Assembly: GCF_943913695.1 (NCBI RefSeq)
Contig: NZ_CALTZE010000030.1
Span: 1-30,754, forward strand
Length of the DNA stretch: 30,754 nt
Direction of reading: 5' to 3'
Origin: an uncultured Marmoricola sp.
GTDB lineage: Bacteria; Actinomycetota; Actinomycetes; Propionibacteriales; Nocardioidaceae
Position 1 is the first letter of the stretch. Every line of letters begins with the position of its first letter. A program made the translations under genes and the position numbers. Below the pieces are notes generated by a model that ran no database searches, was not told the DNA's origin, and saw only the letters and a program-made list of their open reading frames with translations. Below, in pieces: positions 7,361 through 15,863 of this stretch.

Positions 7361-8088
7361 ACCTCCCCGGCACCGCCGTGCTCTGTCTCGACGACGTCCA
7401 CCGCACCCACGGCCGCGACGAGACCCTCGTGCACGCGTTGCGCGGGGTCTCGCTGTCGGTCTGTGCCGGCGAGCTGGTGGCCGTGATGGGCCCGTCGGGC
7501 TCCGGCAAGTCGACGCTGCTGACCATCGCGGGCGGGCTGGGCTCGCCGACGAGCGGCTCGGTGTCGGTGGAGGGCCGCGACCTCGGCGCGCTGGACCAGC
7601 GCGCCCGCGCCCGGCTGCGGCGTACGTCGGTCGGCTACGTCTTCCAGGACTTCAACCTGGTGCCCGCACTGACCGCCGCCGAGAACGTCGCGCTCCCCCT
7701 CGAGCTCGACGGCACCCGGGCGAGGGCCGCGCGGGGGGCGGCCCTCACCGCCCTCGCCGAGGTGGGCATCGAGGAGCTGGCCGACCGGCATCCCGACCAG
7801 ATGTCGGGCGGCCAGCAGCAGCGCGTCGCGATCGCCCGGGCGATCGTCGGCGACCGGCGGCTCGTGCTCGCCGACGAGCCGACCGGGGCGCTGGACACCG
7901 AGAGCGGCGAGGAGGTGCTGCGGATGCTGCGAGCCCGGTGCGACGCCGGCGCGGCCGGGGTGATGGTCACCCACGAGGCGCGGCACGCCGCGTGGGCCGA
8001 CCGCGTGGTCTTCCTGCGCGACGGCGTGGTCGTCGACGAGTCGAGCCCGCTGCCGCCGACCGCGCTGCTCGAGCCGAGCGTGCCGTGA
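7357..8088 (+). CDS. ABC transporter ATPase, MacB/LolD type
   Basis: A 243-residue nucleotide-binding subunit with Walker A GPSGSGKST (45-53), Q-loop Gln97 (FQDFNLVPALTAAENV), signature SGGQQQR (150-156), Walker B LVLADEP with Glu174, and switch His206. The ALDTESGEEV D-loop region and short size fit the MacB/LolD/FtsE-like family that pairs with FtsX-type permeases. It lies between padR and the permease, overlapping both by 4 nt, so the three proteins are probably made from one message. Confidence 0.93.
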   Translation: MNLPGTAVLCLDDVHRTHGRDETLVHALRGVSLSVCAGELVAVMGPSGSGKSTLLTIAGGLGSPTSGSVSVEGRDLGALDQRARARLRRTSVGYVFQDFNLVPALTAAENVALPLELDGTRARAARGAALTALAEVGIEELADRHPDQMSGGQQQRVAIARAIVGDRRLVLADEPTGALDTESGEEVLRMLRARCDAGAAGVMVTHEARHAAWADRVVFLRDGVVVDESSPLPPTALLEPSVP

Positions 8089-10754
8089 CGCGCTGGCTGC
8101 TGCCGCTGCGCATCGCGAGACGCGAGGCGTGGCGAGCCAAGGGCCGCAGCCTGCTGGTGCTGCTGCTGATCGCGCTCCCGGTCGTCGCGGTCACGGCCAG
8201 CGCCGTGGTGGTGGCCACGGCACACGTGGACGGCGTCGAGGGCCTGGACCGCCGCCTCGGCGCGGCCCAGGCACGGGTGGACGTCTCGCCCGGGAGCGGC
8301 CGGGTGCTGCAGGACGCCGACCCCGACGACGGCGGGATGCTGACGACCGGCGACGCCGTGCCCGAGCTCGGCGGTGACGAGATCTCCCGGATGCTCGGCG
8401 GGGGCCCGGTGACCGAGCTGCGCACCTCCCAGGTGCGCCTGGTCAGCCGCGACGGCGTCGCCTCGGCCGAGACCTCGCAGCTGGACCTCGCCGATCCCCT
8501 CACCCAGGGTCTGTTCACGCTGACCTCGGGCCGCTGGCCCGCAGGCCCCGGCGAGGCCGTGGTCAACCAGGCGGTGCTGGACCTCGGCTATGCCGTGGGC
8601 GACCGGCTGGAGCCTGCCGACGACGGCGGCCCCACGCCGGTGATCGTGGGCGTGGCCGAGTCGGCCACGACGCGCTCCTACCCCGTGGTCGCGGGGCCGA
8701 GCGGTCTCAACGAGACCGATCCCGAGCTCCCCCGCAGCTGGCTCGTCGGCGGCGGCCCCGTCACGTGGGACGACGTGCGGGCGCTCAACGACCTCGGTGC
8801 GAGCGTGGTCTCACGCGCGGTCGTGACCGACCCGCCCCCGCCCTCGGCCGTGCCCGACGAGGTCGCCTCGGGCAGCACCTCCGACCCGACGACGATGGCC
8901 GTGCTCGCCCTGGTCGTCGCGATGGTGCTGCTCGAGGTGGTGCTGTTGGCAGGCCCTGCCTTCGCGGTGGGGGCCAAGCGCCAGGCGCGCAGCCTCGCGC
9001 TCATGGCGAGCGCGGGAGCGACGCCTGCCCAGGTGCGGCGCACGGTGCTCGCCGCGGCGGTGGTGCTCGGTGGCGTCGCCGCGGTCGGCGGGGTGCTGCT
9101 GGGGCTCGGGCTGGGCGCCGCCGTGCTGCCCCTCGTGCAGCGGCTCTCGGGCGAGTGGCTCGGCCCCTTCGACGTGCCCTGGCTCCCCGTGCTCGCCGTC
9201 GGCGGCTTCGGCCTGCTCAGCGCACTGCTGGCGGCCCTCGCCCCTGCGGTCGTGGTCGCCCGGCAGGACGTCGTGGCCGTGCTGGCCGGCCGTCGCGGCG
9301 ACGCCGCGGTCTCCCGCCGTTCCCCCGTCGTCGGCGGGGTCCTGCTCGGCGTCGGCGTCGGTGTCGCGGCGTACGGCGCGTTCACGCAGGGCAACGAGAC
9401 CGCGATCGCCGGCGCCGCGGTGCTGTGCGTGCTCGGCATGGTGCTGCTGGTCCCGCTGGTGCTCGCCGGGATCGGGCGGCTGGCCGGACGGCTGCCGCTC
9501 GCGCTGCGCTACGCCGTGCGCGACGCCGCCCGGCAGCGCTCCCGGACCGCCCCCGCCGTGGCGGCGGTCGCCGCCACGGTCGCGGGCGTCGTGGCGCTCG
9601 GCATCGGCGCGACCAGCGACGAGCGGGAGACCCGCGAGACCTACTCGCCCTCCCTGCGGATGGGCAGCGCCGTCGTGGTGTCCGGCTATGGCACGCAGGG
9701 CGAGCCCCTGCGACCCGACTGGTCCGCAGCCGAGGCCGTGGTGAGGCAGTCCCTGCCCGAGGCGCGCACCAGGCTGGTGCGAGGGCTCGGGAGCCCCGAC
9801 GGCTCGACCTACGTCACGCTGACCGCCCCCGGCAGCGCCGGCCTGCCGCTGCTCCAGAGCTACGGCGGCTACCTCGGCAGCGCCGAGCTCGTCGGCGCCG
9901 ACGCGCTCCAGATGCTGCCCGGTCTCAGCGCTGATGAGCGCGGCCGACTCGTCGCGGCACTGCGCGACGGGCGGGCCGTGGTCCCCACCGATCGTGAGAC
10001 CACCGGCGACCGGGTCCGCGTCACGGTGGAGCGGCCGGAGGACGACGGCACCACGACGACAGTCGCCCGGCGCACACTGCCCGCCACCTTCGTCGCCCTC
10101 GGCGACGGGAGCCGCCCGGTGACGTCGGGCGCGCAGATCGTGCTGCCCCCCGCGCTGGCGCGCGAGCTCGGACCCGTCCGCACCGTCGGGATGGTGGTCG
10201 ACGGCGCCACCATCGACGCCACCACGGAGGAGAGGATCGCTCAGGGGCTCGCCGCGCTCGACATGCAGGGCTCGCTCTACGTCGAGCGCGGCTACCAGAG
10301 CGACGACGAGACCAAGATCCTGCTGCTCGTGCTCTTCGCCCTCGGGGGCGTGCTCGTGCTCGGCGGCACCCTGACCGCGACCTTCCTGGCCCTCTCCGAT
10401 GCCCGTCCCGACCTCGCCACCCTGGCCGCCATCGGCGCCTCCCCACGCACGCGGCGTGGCATCGCGGCGGCGTACGCGCTCGTGGTGGGCTTCGTCGGCG
10501 CCCTGCTCGGGGCCGCGGTCGGCTTCGTGCCCGGCCTCGCGATCGCCGTACCGCTGACGACGACCGGCGCCGACGGGGTGATGACCATCGAGGGCAGCGG
10601 TACCGTGAGCGGCCCCCCGCCCGTCGTCGGCCCCTTCCTCGACGTTCCCTGGCTGCTCGTGCTGGCCCTCGTCGTCGCGCTGCCCCTGCTCACCGCGCTC
10701 CTCGTGGCGCTGCTGACCCGGTCGCAGCTGCCGCTCGTGGCGCGGGCGGCGTGA
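8085..10754 (+). CDS. FtsX-like ABC permease, large
   Basis: An 889-residue membrane protein starting with GTG at 8085, which overlaps the ATPase stop (GTGA). Topology by eye is one N-terminal helix (about 22-42), an extracytoplasmic domain of about 220 residues, three helices forming the first FtsX domain (about 268-385), two to three more helices (about 405-505), a second extracytoplasmic domain (about 510-745), and three last helices (second FtsX domain, about 745-885). The repeats of GATPAQVRRTV and GASPRTRRGI mark the cytoplasmic loops of the two FtsX domains. With the ATPase it forms an exporter or mechanotransmission complex, possibly for antimicrobial peptides or lipids. The direction and substrate are inference. 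Confidence 0.9.
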   Translation: MTRWLLPLRIARREAWRAKGRSLLVLLLIALPVVAVTASAVVVATAHVDGVEGLDRRLGAAQARVDVSPGSGRVLQDADPDDGGMLTTGDAVPELGGDEISRMLGGGPVTELRTSQVRLVSRDGVASAETSQLDLADPLTQGLFTLTSGRWPAGPGEAVVNQAVLDLGYAVGDRLEPADDGGPTPVIVGVAESATTRSYPVVAGPSGLNETDPELPRSWLVGGGPVTWDDVRALNDLGASVVSRAVVTDPPPPSAVPDEVASGSTSDPTTMAVLALVVAMVLLEVVLLAGPAFAVGAKRQARSLALMASAGATPAQVRRTVLAAAVVLGGVAAVGGVLLGLGLGAAVLPLVQRLSGEWLGPFDVPWLPVLAVGGFGLLSALLAALAPAVVVARQDVVAVLAGRRGDAAVSRRSPVVGGVLLGVGVGVAAYGAFTQGNETAIAGAAVLCVLGMVLLVPLVLAGIGRLAGRLPLALRYAVRDAARQRSRTAPAVAAVAATVAGVVALGIGATSDERETRETYSPSLRMGSAVVVSGYGTQGEPLRPDWSAAEAVVRQSLPEARTRLVRGLGSPDGSTYVTLTAPGSAGLPLLQSYGGYLGSAELVGADALQMLPGLSADERGRLVAALRDGRAVVPTDRETTGDRVRVTVERPEDDGTTTTVARRTLPATFVALGDGSRPVTSGAQIVLPPALARELGPVRTVGMVVDGATIDATTEERIAQGLAALDMQGSLYVERGYQSDDETKILLLVLFALGGVLVLGGTLTATFLALSDARPDLATLAAIGASPRTRRGIAAAYALVVGFVGALLGAAVGFVPGLAIAVPLTTTGADGVMTIEGSGTVSGPPPVVGPFLDVPWLLVLALVVALPLLTALLVALLTRSQLPLVARAA

Positions 10755-10758
10755 GGGG

Positions 10759-10775
10759 GCCGCTGCTGCTGCGGC
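10759..10775. terminator. Weak hairpin between convergent genes
   Basis: GCCGC and GCGGC (10759-10763 with 10771-10775, 7-nt loop) lie in the 28-nt gap between the convergent permease and Suc_Fer genes. It is only a 5-bp stem, so termination here is uncertain. Confidence 0.2.
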
Positions 10776-10782
10776 GCGCTCC

Positions 10783-11658
10783 TCAGTCGACCTGAGCCAT
10801 CTCCTCGACGGCGTAGGACGGCACGGGGTTGGGGCGGGCGGCGCTGCAGGTGAGCAGGTCGGGGGCGCCGAGGGAGCGGGAGACGCGCACCCGCCACCGC
10901 GACGAGCCGTGGGCCCAGTGCGTGGTCAGCTCGTCGCGCTCCACCAGGCGCAGCGCGTCGAGGCGCGGCTCGTCGAGGTGGCGGCGCAGCGCGATCTCGG
11001 CGTACTGCACCGCCATCGGGCGCGTCGTGCGGCCGCGCAGCAGCGGGAGGTCGACCTCGCCGCGCTCGTACGCCGCCGCGAGGCCGGCCGCCGCGTCAGG
11101 GGTGACCCGGCCGAAGTAGAGGCCGTGGGGCAGCACCAGCAGGTTGCCGGCGTAGCGGTCGCCACCCATGTGGGAGACCTCCCAGGTCTGCTCGGGGCGG
11201 ACCTCGGAGAGGGCGGCGGCGACGGGGCGGCCGAGCTCGGCGCAGCAGGCGTCGTGGCGTCCGTGCGTGCACACGGCGTAGACCGGCTCGCGATGGTCGG
11301 CGAGGCCAGCGGGTGGCTCACGGCGCGCGATCGCGGGCAGGTCGAGGTCGAGCAGGTCGTCGTGGCGCTCGAAGGTGGTGGTGCGCAGCACCCGCCGGCC
11401 GGGGAGGCCGACGAAGACGCGGCACCCGCCGAGCCGGTCGGCACGCCGGTGGCGACGGATGAGCAGCACCTTCAGCCCGCGATGGCCCGCGAGGTGGCGG
11501 CGCACGGCGTCGGGGAGGCGGGCGTCGCGGAGCGCGGTCTGGCCCCACGGGCCGTCGTGCTCGACGAGCACGAAGCCGTTGACGTGCGTGGCGGTGCCGG
11601 CGACGTCGTCGCCCCGCGCCAGCGAGGCGGCGGCGCAGCGGAAGGGGGGCGTGCTCAG
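10783..11658 (-). CDS. Suc_Fer-like (sucrase/ferredoxin-like) [2Fe-2S] protein
   Basis: About 291 residues of the sucrase/ferredoxin-like family (thioredoxin-like ferredoxin fold). Visible are the FRCAAAS start of the fold, the cluster-region motif CTHGRHDACC (Cys130, 138, 139), SHMGGDRYAGN with His163, and the LLVLPHGLYFGR strand. The family is thought to bind a [2Fe-2S] cluster with Cys/His ligands; no sucrase activity should be assumed. There is no in-frame ATG, GTG or TTG near the start of the domain. The best start is CTG at 11658, which overlaps the JmjC stop as CTGA and has GAGGTGG just upstream, in keeping with the NTGA overlaps used elsewhere here. It is the last gene of the acidic-peptide/JmjC operon and could be a redox partner. 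Confidence 0.85.
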   Translation of the reverse strand: MSTPPFRCAAASLARGDDVAGTATHVNGFVLVEHDGPWGQTALRDARLPDAVRRHLAGHRGLKVLLIRRHRRADRLGGCRVFVGLPGRRVLRTTTFERHDDLLDLDLPAIARREPPAGLADHREPVYAVCTHGRHDACCAELGRPVAAALSEVRPEQTWEVSHMGGDRYAGNLLVLPHGLYFGRVTPDAAAGLAAAYERGEVDLPLLRGRTTRPMAVQYAEIALRRHLDEPRLDALRLVERDELTTHWAHGSSRWRVRVSRSLGAPDLLTCSAARPNPVPSYAVEEMAQVD

Positions 11659-12785
11659 CGGACCACCTCGAGCAGCCCCTCGCGCACCAGGCGCCTGGCC
11701 AGCACGAGGGAGGACTGCTCGTCGAGGGGCAGGTCGGCGGGAGTGAACGACGGCTCCGCGAGCAGCCCGCGCAGTGCCGTGACCGCCTCCTCGATCCGCG
11801 CCGGGACGCTGACGCGACGGTCGCCGAGCGAGAGGTGCAGCCGCTCGCCGTCCCGGCGTACGACGCACGGCTTGCCGGGCCGGCGCCGCAGCGGCGTCGT
11901 CGGCGTGATCTCGTCGAGCGACATCCGGTCGAGCAACCCGCCGCGCAGCGGGGCGAGCCGGTGCTCCACGAAGTCGGTCTGGTAGCCCGCCACCACGTCG
12001 GCGGCGTCGGTCTCGTGCAGTCGCGCCGCCAGCTGCTCGAGCCGGTCGGCCAAGCCGTCGGCGAGCGAGGCGGGGTCGTCGAGGTGGCCCGCGGGCAGGT
12101 GGTCGTCGTCGGTCACGGCGCGCCGGGCGCGGCGTACGGCGCGGTCGACCAGCGTCGCCCAGGTGTGCTGGTTGATGCCGAGGGTGACGTGCAGCGAGAC
12201 CGTGTCCTGGGCGCGGGCGGCGTGGGGGGTGCCGGTGGGGAGATACATCGAGAGCCCCGGCTCGAGCAGCACGTCCTTGGCGTCGCCGTCCTGGTGCACC
12301 TCCCACAGCTTCGAGCCGTGCGTCTGGAAGACGAAGACGTCATGGGAGTCGCTGTGCACGGCGAAGCCCTGCGAGCCCGGAGGCGTCAGGTAGGCGTTGG
12401 CCTGCGTGGGGTGGCCGAGCTCGAGCTCCAGCTCGGCGCACAGGCGGCTCAGCGGCGGCCAGTAGCGGTGCAGCCCCTGGAGCACGACCGTGGCGCCGCC
12501 CTCGAAGAGGTCGAGCACCTTGCGGGCGTCGACCAGCCCGGTCAGCGGCTGCCCCTGCAGCGTGGCGCTGCGGGTGTAGCGCTCGCGCGCGAGCACGGCG
12601 CCGTCCTGCGCCAGGCGTACGGCGGGGGTGCGGATCGCCGTGCTGGTCAGCAGGTGGTCGACGTCGTCGAAGGAGAGCAGCCCGACGAGCCGGTCGGGGT
12701 CGGTGTGGTGCAGGTGCACGCGGGACGCCCAGACCTTCTCGCAGAAGGCCTGGGCGTCACCGCTGAGCAGGTCGAGAGCACTCAC
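11655..12785 (-). CDS. JmjC/Cupin_4 Fe(II)/2-oxoglutarate-type oxygenase
   Basis: A 376-residue protein of the Cupin_4 (ribosomal oxygenase, YcfD/NO66-like) family. The double-stranded beta-helix core lies at about residues 95-210, with the metal triad visible as HSD (His144, Asp146) in FAVHSDSHDVFVFQ and the distal His188 in YLPTGTPHAA. The C-terminal part (about 215-376) has the winged-helix-like layout of YcfD-type enzymes (RPGKPCVVRRDGERLHLSL). Family members hydroxylate amino-acid side chains in proteins. The start is GTG at 12785, overlapping the stop of the acidic peptide gene (GTGA). The coupling to a tiny Asp-rich protein and to an Fe-S protein suggests the peptide may be the substrate; this is inference. 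Confidence 0.9.
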   Translation of the reverse strand: MSALDLLSGDAQAFCEKVWASRVHLHHTDPDRLVGLLSFDDVDHLLTSTAIRTPAVRLAQDGAVLARERYTRSATLQGQPLTGLVDARKVLDLFEGGATVVLQGLHRYWPPLSRLCAELELELGHPTQANAYLTPPGSQGFAVHSDSHDVFVFQTHGSKLWEVHQDGDAKDVLLEPGLSMYLPTGTPHAARAQDTVSLHVTLGINQHTWATLVDRAVRRARRAVTDDDHLPAGHLDDPASLADGLADRLEQLAARLHETDAADVVAGYQTDFVEHRLAPLRGGLLDRMSLDEITPTTPLRRRPGKPCVVRRDGERLHLSLGDRRVSVPARIEEAVTALRGLLAEPSFTPADLPLDEQSSLVLARRLVREGLLEVVR

Positions 12786-12934
12786 CCGTCGGTGGCGTCG
12801 CCGTCGCTGCTGTCGGTCGCGTCGCCGTCACCGTCGGTCGCGTCGCCGTCGGTGCCGTCGGCGTCGGCCGCGCTCGGTGTGCTGCTGGCGGTGGGGGTGG
12901 TCTCGATCTCGTCGTCGCCCAGGCCCTGGGTCAT
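12782..12934 (-). CDS. 50-residue acidic repeat peptide; candidate substrate/precursor
   Basis: A short gene supported by a strong ribosome binding site (GAGGAGG, 7 nt before the ATG at 12934) and a GTGA overlap with the JmjC oxygenase. The peptide begins MTQGLGDDEIETTPT, then a Thr/Ser/Pro/Ala linker, then an Asp/Gly/Ala/Thr tail with three exact DGDATD repeats (residues 29-34, 36-41, 44-49). It has 13 Asp and 2 Glu, and no Lys, Arg, His, Cys or aromatic residue. There is no signal peptide or membrane helix. The layout of a mildly conserved-looking head and a repetitive tail resembles a RiPP leader/core pair or a multi-site hydroxylase substrate; DxDG spacing also recalls Ca-binding repeats. 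I do not recognise the family with certainty. It is too small for most gene callers. Confidence 0.75.
   Translation of the reverse strand: MTQGLGDDEIETTPTASSTPSAADADGTDGDATDGDGDATDSSDGDATDG
12788..12850 (-). repeat. Three 18-bp direct repeats inside the acidic peptide gene
   Basis: The units at 12833-12850, 12812-12829 and 12788-12805 are copies of an 18-bp word. The first two are identical and the third differs at one third-codon position (GCG to GCC). Each encodes DGDATD in frame. Spacers are 3 and 6 nt, so the array keeps codon phase. Confidence 0.85.
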
Positions 12935-12998
12935 GGGATGCCTCCTCGTCGAAGTGGGCGGCGCCCAGCGGGACGCCGTACCGTGCGCGTGCCCGATC

Positions 12999-13025
12999 CT
13001 GGCGCAAGCATTCGGCCGGCGCCAG
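12999..13025 (-). terminator. Hairpin downstream of the LAL regulator
   Basis: CTGGCGC (12999-13005) pairs perfectly with GCGCCAG (13019-13025) over a 13-nt loop, starting 10 nt past the LuxR stop. It is a weak terminator candidate and also lies upstream of the acidic peptide gene, whose own promoter I could not identify in the 100-nt gap. Confidence 0.3.
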
Positions 13026-13034
13026 CGGGTCGCG

Positions 13035-15863
13035 TCAGTCCCCCAGCAGGCCGGCGCGCCGGGCGAGGGCGACGGCCTCGGTGCGGCTGGCGGCGCCCAG
13101 CTTGGCCATCAGGTTGGAGACGTGCACGCTCACCGTCTTGGCGGAGATGAAGAGCCGGGCGCCGATCTCGGCGTTGCCGCGACCCTCGGCGACCAGGGCG
13201 AGGATCTCGTGCTCGCGGGGGGTCAGCAGGTCGGCCGACGGTGAGCGCTCGCCGACCTCCTCCAGCAGGGGTACGGCGCCCAGCCGCACGGCCACCTCGC
13301 GCGCGGCGCGGACCTCGGCACGGGCCTCGTCGGCCTGACCGGCAGCGCGGAGCACGGCACCGAGGCGGGCCCGGCCCCGCGCCTCCTCCTCGAGCCAGCC
13401 GAGCTCGCCGAACAGGGCAGCGTCCTCGCGCCACGCGTGCTCGAGCTCGGCGAGGTCCACGGGCTCACCGAGCAGCCAGTCGAGCCGCAGCCGCTCGGCC
13501 CCCACGCGCGCCACCCAGGCGCGCGCCTCGATGCCGGGGGTCCAGGCGTCGGTCTCCCAGCCCTCGCGCACCCGGTCGACGTCGGCGACCAGGCGGTCGC
13601 CGGTCTCGCGCAGCCCGTGGCGGGCCTCGCTCGGGGTGTGGGCAGCCGCAGCCGAGAGGGCGCCCAGCGTCAGGGCCGCGATCCGCACCAGCGCGTCGAA
13701 GTGGTCGCCCCACAGCGCGGAGTAGACACCGAGCACCTCGTCGTACTCCGCCACGGCCGCCGCGGCGCCGTCGCGCCGTGCCAGCAGAGGGATGGTGCCG
13801 TGCGCCGACCAGGCCCCGGTCAGCCCGTCCTCGCGCCACCGCTGCCGGATCGGGCCGCGCAGCGCGAGGGCGTCGAGGTCGCCTCGGGTGCCGGCGACGG
13901 CGAGGGCGACGGAGTCGAGCAGGGCCCGCGGGACGGGCGGCGGGTCCTCGCGGGCGTGGTCGACCAGCTGCAGCGCCTCGTCGAGCCGGCCGCGCTGGTA
14001 GGCCATCACACCGGCGACGGTGCGCCCGATCACCGCGTGCGTCGACCAGGGGCTCCCGGCCTCGACGCCCACCGCGACGGCGCGCTCGAAGTGGCGCTGC
14101 GCGGTCTCCAGGTCGCCGGCCTCCGAGAGCGTGAAGCCGATCCGGCACTCGGCGCGCATCTCGCCCAGGAGGTCGCGCGCCGCACGGGCCCGGTCGGCCA
14201 GCCGCTGCACCTCCTCGACGACGGCGGCCCCGCCACCGACCCGCTGCCGCACCCAGGCCAGCGCCAGCCCCGCGTCGGAGGCGACCCGCGGCAGGTCGAG
14301 CCGCTCGGCCTGCGTGAGGGCCTCCTCCGCGAACGGCAGCACCTCCGCGTGGCGGTCCTCCCAGATCAGCGCGAGCGCGTGCGCCGCGAGCGCCCGTGCC
14401 CGCAGCGGCGACGGCTCGGTCCCGAGCAGCCGTAGCGCCTCCTCGCTGTGCTCGACGGGGTGCGCGACCGCCTCGCTGGCCCGCATCGCCTCCAGGTAGG
14501 CCAGCAGCAGCACGCCGCGCCGCTGCGGGTCGGCCTCGGCGGGCAGCGCTTCGACACGCTGCTGCGCGAGCCCGACCGCGCGCTCGGGGCGACCCGCGGC
14601 GACCAGCGCCTCCACGGCGCGGAGCACCAGGTCCTCGTCGGCAGGCGGGTCCTCCATCTGCGAGGCGACCTGCGGGTGCAGGTCGAGCGCCAGCCGCAGG
14701 TGCTGGGCCGCCTCCTCGGGCCCGCCCGCGGCCTGGGCGAGGTCGGCTGCCGCGACGCTGGCCCGCAGCGCGGTCGGGAGGTCGTGGGAGGCCAGCGCGT
14801 GCCGGGCCAGCTCCGGAGCGCCGCGACTGCCGCGCAGCGCGGTGACGGCGGCGGCGTACGCCGTGTGCAGCCGGGTCCGCTCGCCGGGCAGCAGGTCGTC
14901 GTAGACCGCCTCGCCGAGCAGGGCATGGCGGAAGGCGTAGTCGTCGTCCTCGACCCGCACCAGCACGCGCGCGTCGAGCGCCTCGCGCAGCGACGCCTCC
15001 AGCTCGGCCTCCCCGAGACCCGCGACCGCCGCGAGCAGGTCGTGCGGCACGCGCTGGCCGGCGACGGCCGCGACCCGCACGAGCGCACGGGTGCGCTCGT
15101 CGAGACGCTCCAGGCGCACCAGCAGCAGCTCGGCGAGGTCGTCGGGCAGCTCCTCGCCGCCGGCGTAGGCCGCGACCAGCTCCTCGACGTAGAAGGCGTT
15201 GCCCTGCGCGCGGTGCGCGATCCGGTCGACGGCGTCGGCAGCCGGCGGGCCACCGAGCAGCTCGGCCACCATCCGGCGTACGTCGCCGACGGCGAGCGGC
15301 TCGAGGGGCAGCCGCTCGACGCCGGGGCGGCGTACCCACTCCGCGACCTGGGCCCGCAGCGGGTGCCGCCGGTGGAGCTCGTCGGAGCGGTAGGTGACCA
15401 CCAGCAGCACCCGGCCGGCGAAGGGCCGGGTCAGCAGGTAGCTGAGCAGGTCGCGCGTGCTCGCGTCGGCCCAGTGCGCGTCCTCGACGACCACGAGCAC
15501 CGGCGACTCGGCGGCCAGCGCGTCGAGGGAGGCGTGCACCGACCCGAGCACCTCGTGGCGCTCGAGCGCTGCTCCCGCGGACGGGGGGTCGGCGATGCCG
15601 CGGGCGATCTCGGCGAAGGGAAGGTAGGGCATGGCGCCCTCGCCGAGGTCGAGGCAGTGGCCGACCAGGCAGCGCCAGCCCGAGTCGGCCAGCCGGCTGC
15701 GGGCCTCGGTGAGCAGCCGGGTCTTGCCGACCCCGGCGTCACCGCCCACGAGCACGAGCCGCGTCGCGGGATCGTCGGCGAGCCGCACCAGCGCGGCCAG
15801 CTCGGCGTCACGCCCCACCAGCCGCTCGCTCCGGCTCCGGTCGGCTCGCACGTCGGACATCAT
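13035..15863 (-). CDS. LAL-type LuxR regulator with AAA ATPase domain
   Basis: A 942-residue large ATP-binding LuxR regulator. Residues about 14-180 are an AAA module with Walker A GGDAGVGKT (40-48) and a Walker B VLVVVEDAHWAD; a TPR-like helical middle follows (about 350-860); the last 65 residues are a LuxR HTH (LTPREHEILALVAEG, then NAEIGARLFISAKTVSVHVSNLM). Such proteins use ATP binding and a ligand or protein signal sensed by the middle region to activate operons. The start ATG at 15863 (or the adjacent one at 15860) overlaps the stop of a 34-codon upstream ORF as ATGA. Its target is unknown; the neighbouring acidic-peptide operon on the same strand, 100 nt downstream, is one candidate. 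Confidence 0.93.
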   Translation of the reverse strand: MMSDVRADRSRSERLVGRDAELAALVRLADDPATRLVLVGGDAGVGKTRLLTEARSRLADSGWRCLVGHCLDLGEGAMPYLPFAEIARGIADPPSAGAALERHEVLGSVHASLDALAAESPVLVVVEDAHWADASTRDLLSYLLTRPFAGRVLLVVTYRSDELHRRHPLRAQVAEWVRRPGVERLPLEPLAVGDVRRMVAELLGGPPAADAVDRIAHRAQGNAFYVEELVAAYAGGEELPDDLAELLLVRLERLDERTRALVRVAAVAGQRVPHDLLAAVAGLGEAELEASLREALDARVLVRVEDDDYAFRHALLGEAVYDDLLPGERTRLHTAYAAAVTALRGSRGAPELARHALASHDLPTALRASVAAADLAQAAGGPEEAAQHLRLALDLHPQVASQMEDPPADEDLVLRAVEALVAAGRPERAVGLAQQRVEALPAEADPQRRGVLLLAYLEAMRASEAVAHPVEHSEEALRLLGTEPSPLRARALAAHALALIWEDRHAEVLPFAEEALTQAERLDLPRVASDAGLALAWVRQRVGGGAAVVEEVQRLADRARAARDLLGEMRAECRIGFTLSEAGDLETAQRHFERAVAVGVEAGSPWSTHAVIGRTVAGVMAYQRGRLDEALQLVDHAREDPPPVPRALLDSVALAVAGTRGDLDALALRGPIRQRWREDGLTGAWSAHGTIPLLARRDGAAAAVAEYDEVLGVYSALWGDHFDALVRIAALTLGALSAAAAHTPSEARHGLRETGDRLVADVDRVREGWETDAWTPGIEARAWVARVGAERLRLDWLLGEPVDLAELEHAWREDAALFGELGWLEEEARGRARLGAVLRAAGQADEARAEVRAAREVAVRLGAVPLLEEVGERSPSADLLTPREHEILALVAEGRGNAEIGARLFISAKTVSVHVSNLMAKLGAASRTEAVALARRAGLLGD

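Noticed and set aside
12782..12934. The acidic peptide as a non-coding spacer
   Set aside because: A strong ribosome binding site, a GTGA overlap with the next gene and in-phase repeats favour real translation.
13465..15339. Long alternative minus-strand frame inside the LAL regulator
   Set aside because: It is an Ala/Arg/Gly-rich shadow of the regulator frame, which shows Walker A, Walker B and the LuxR HTH.
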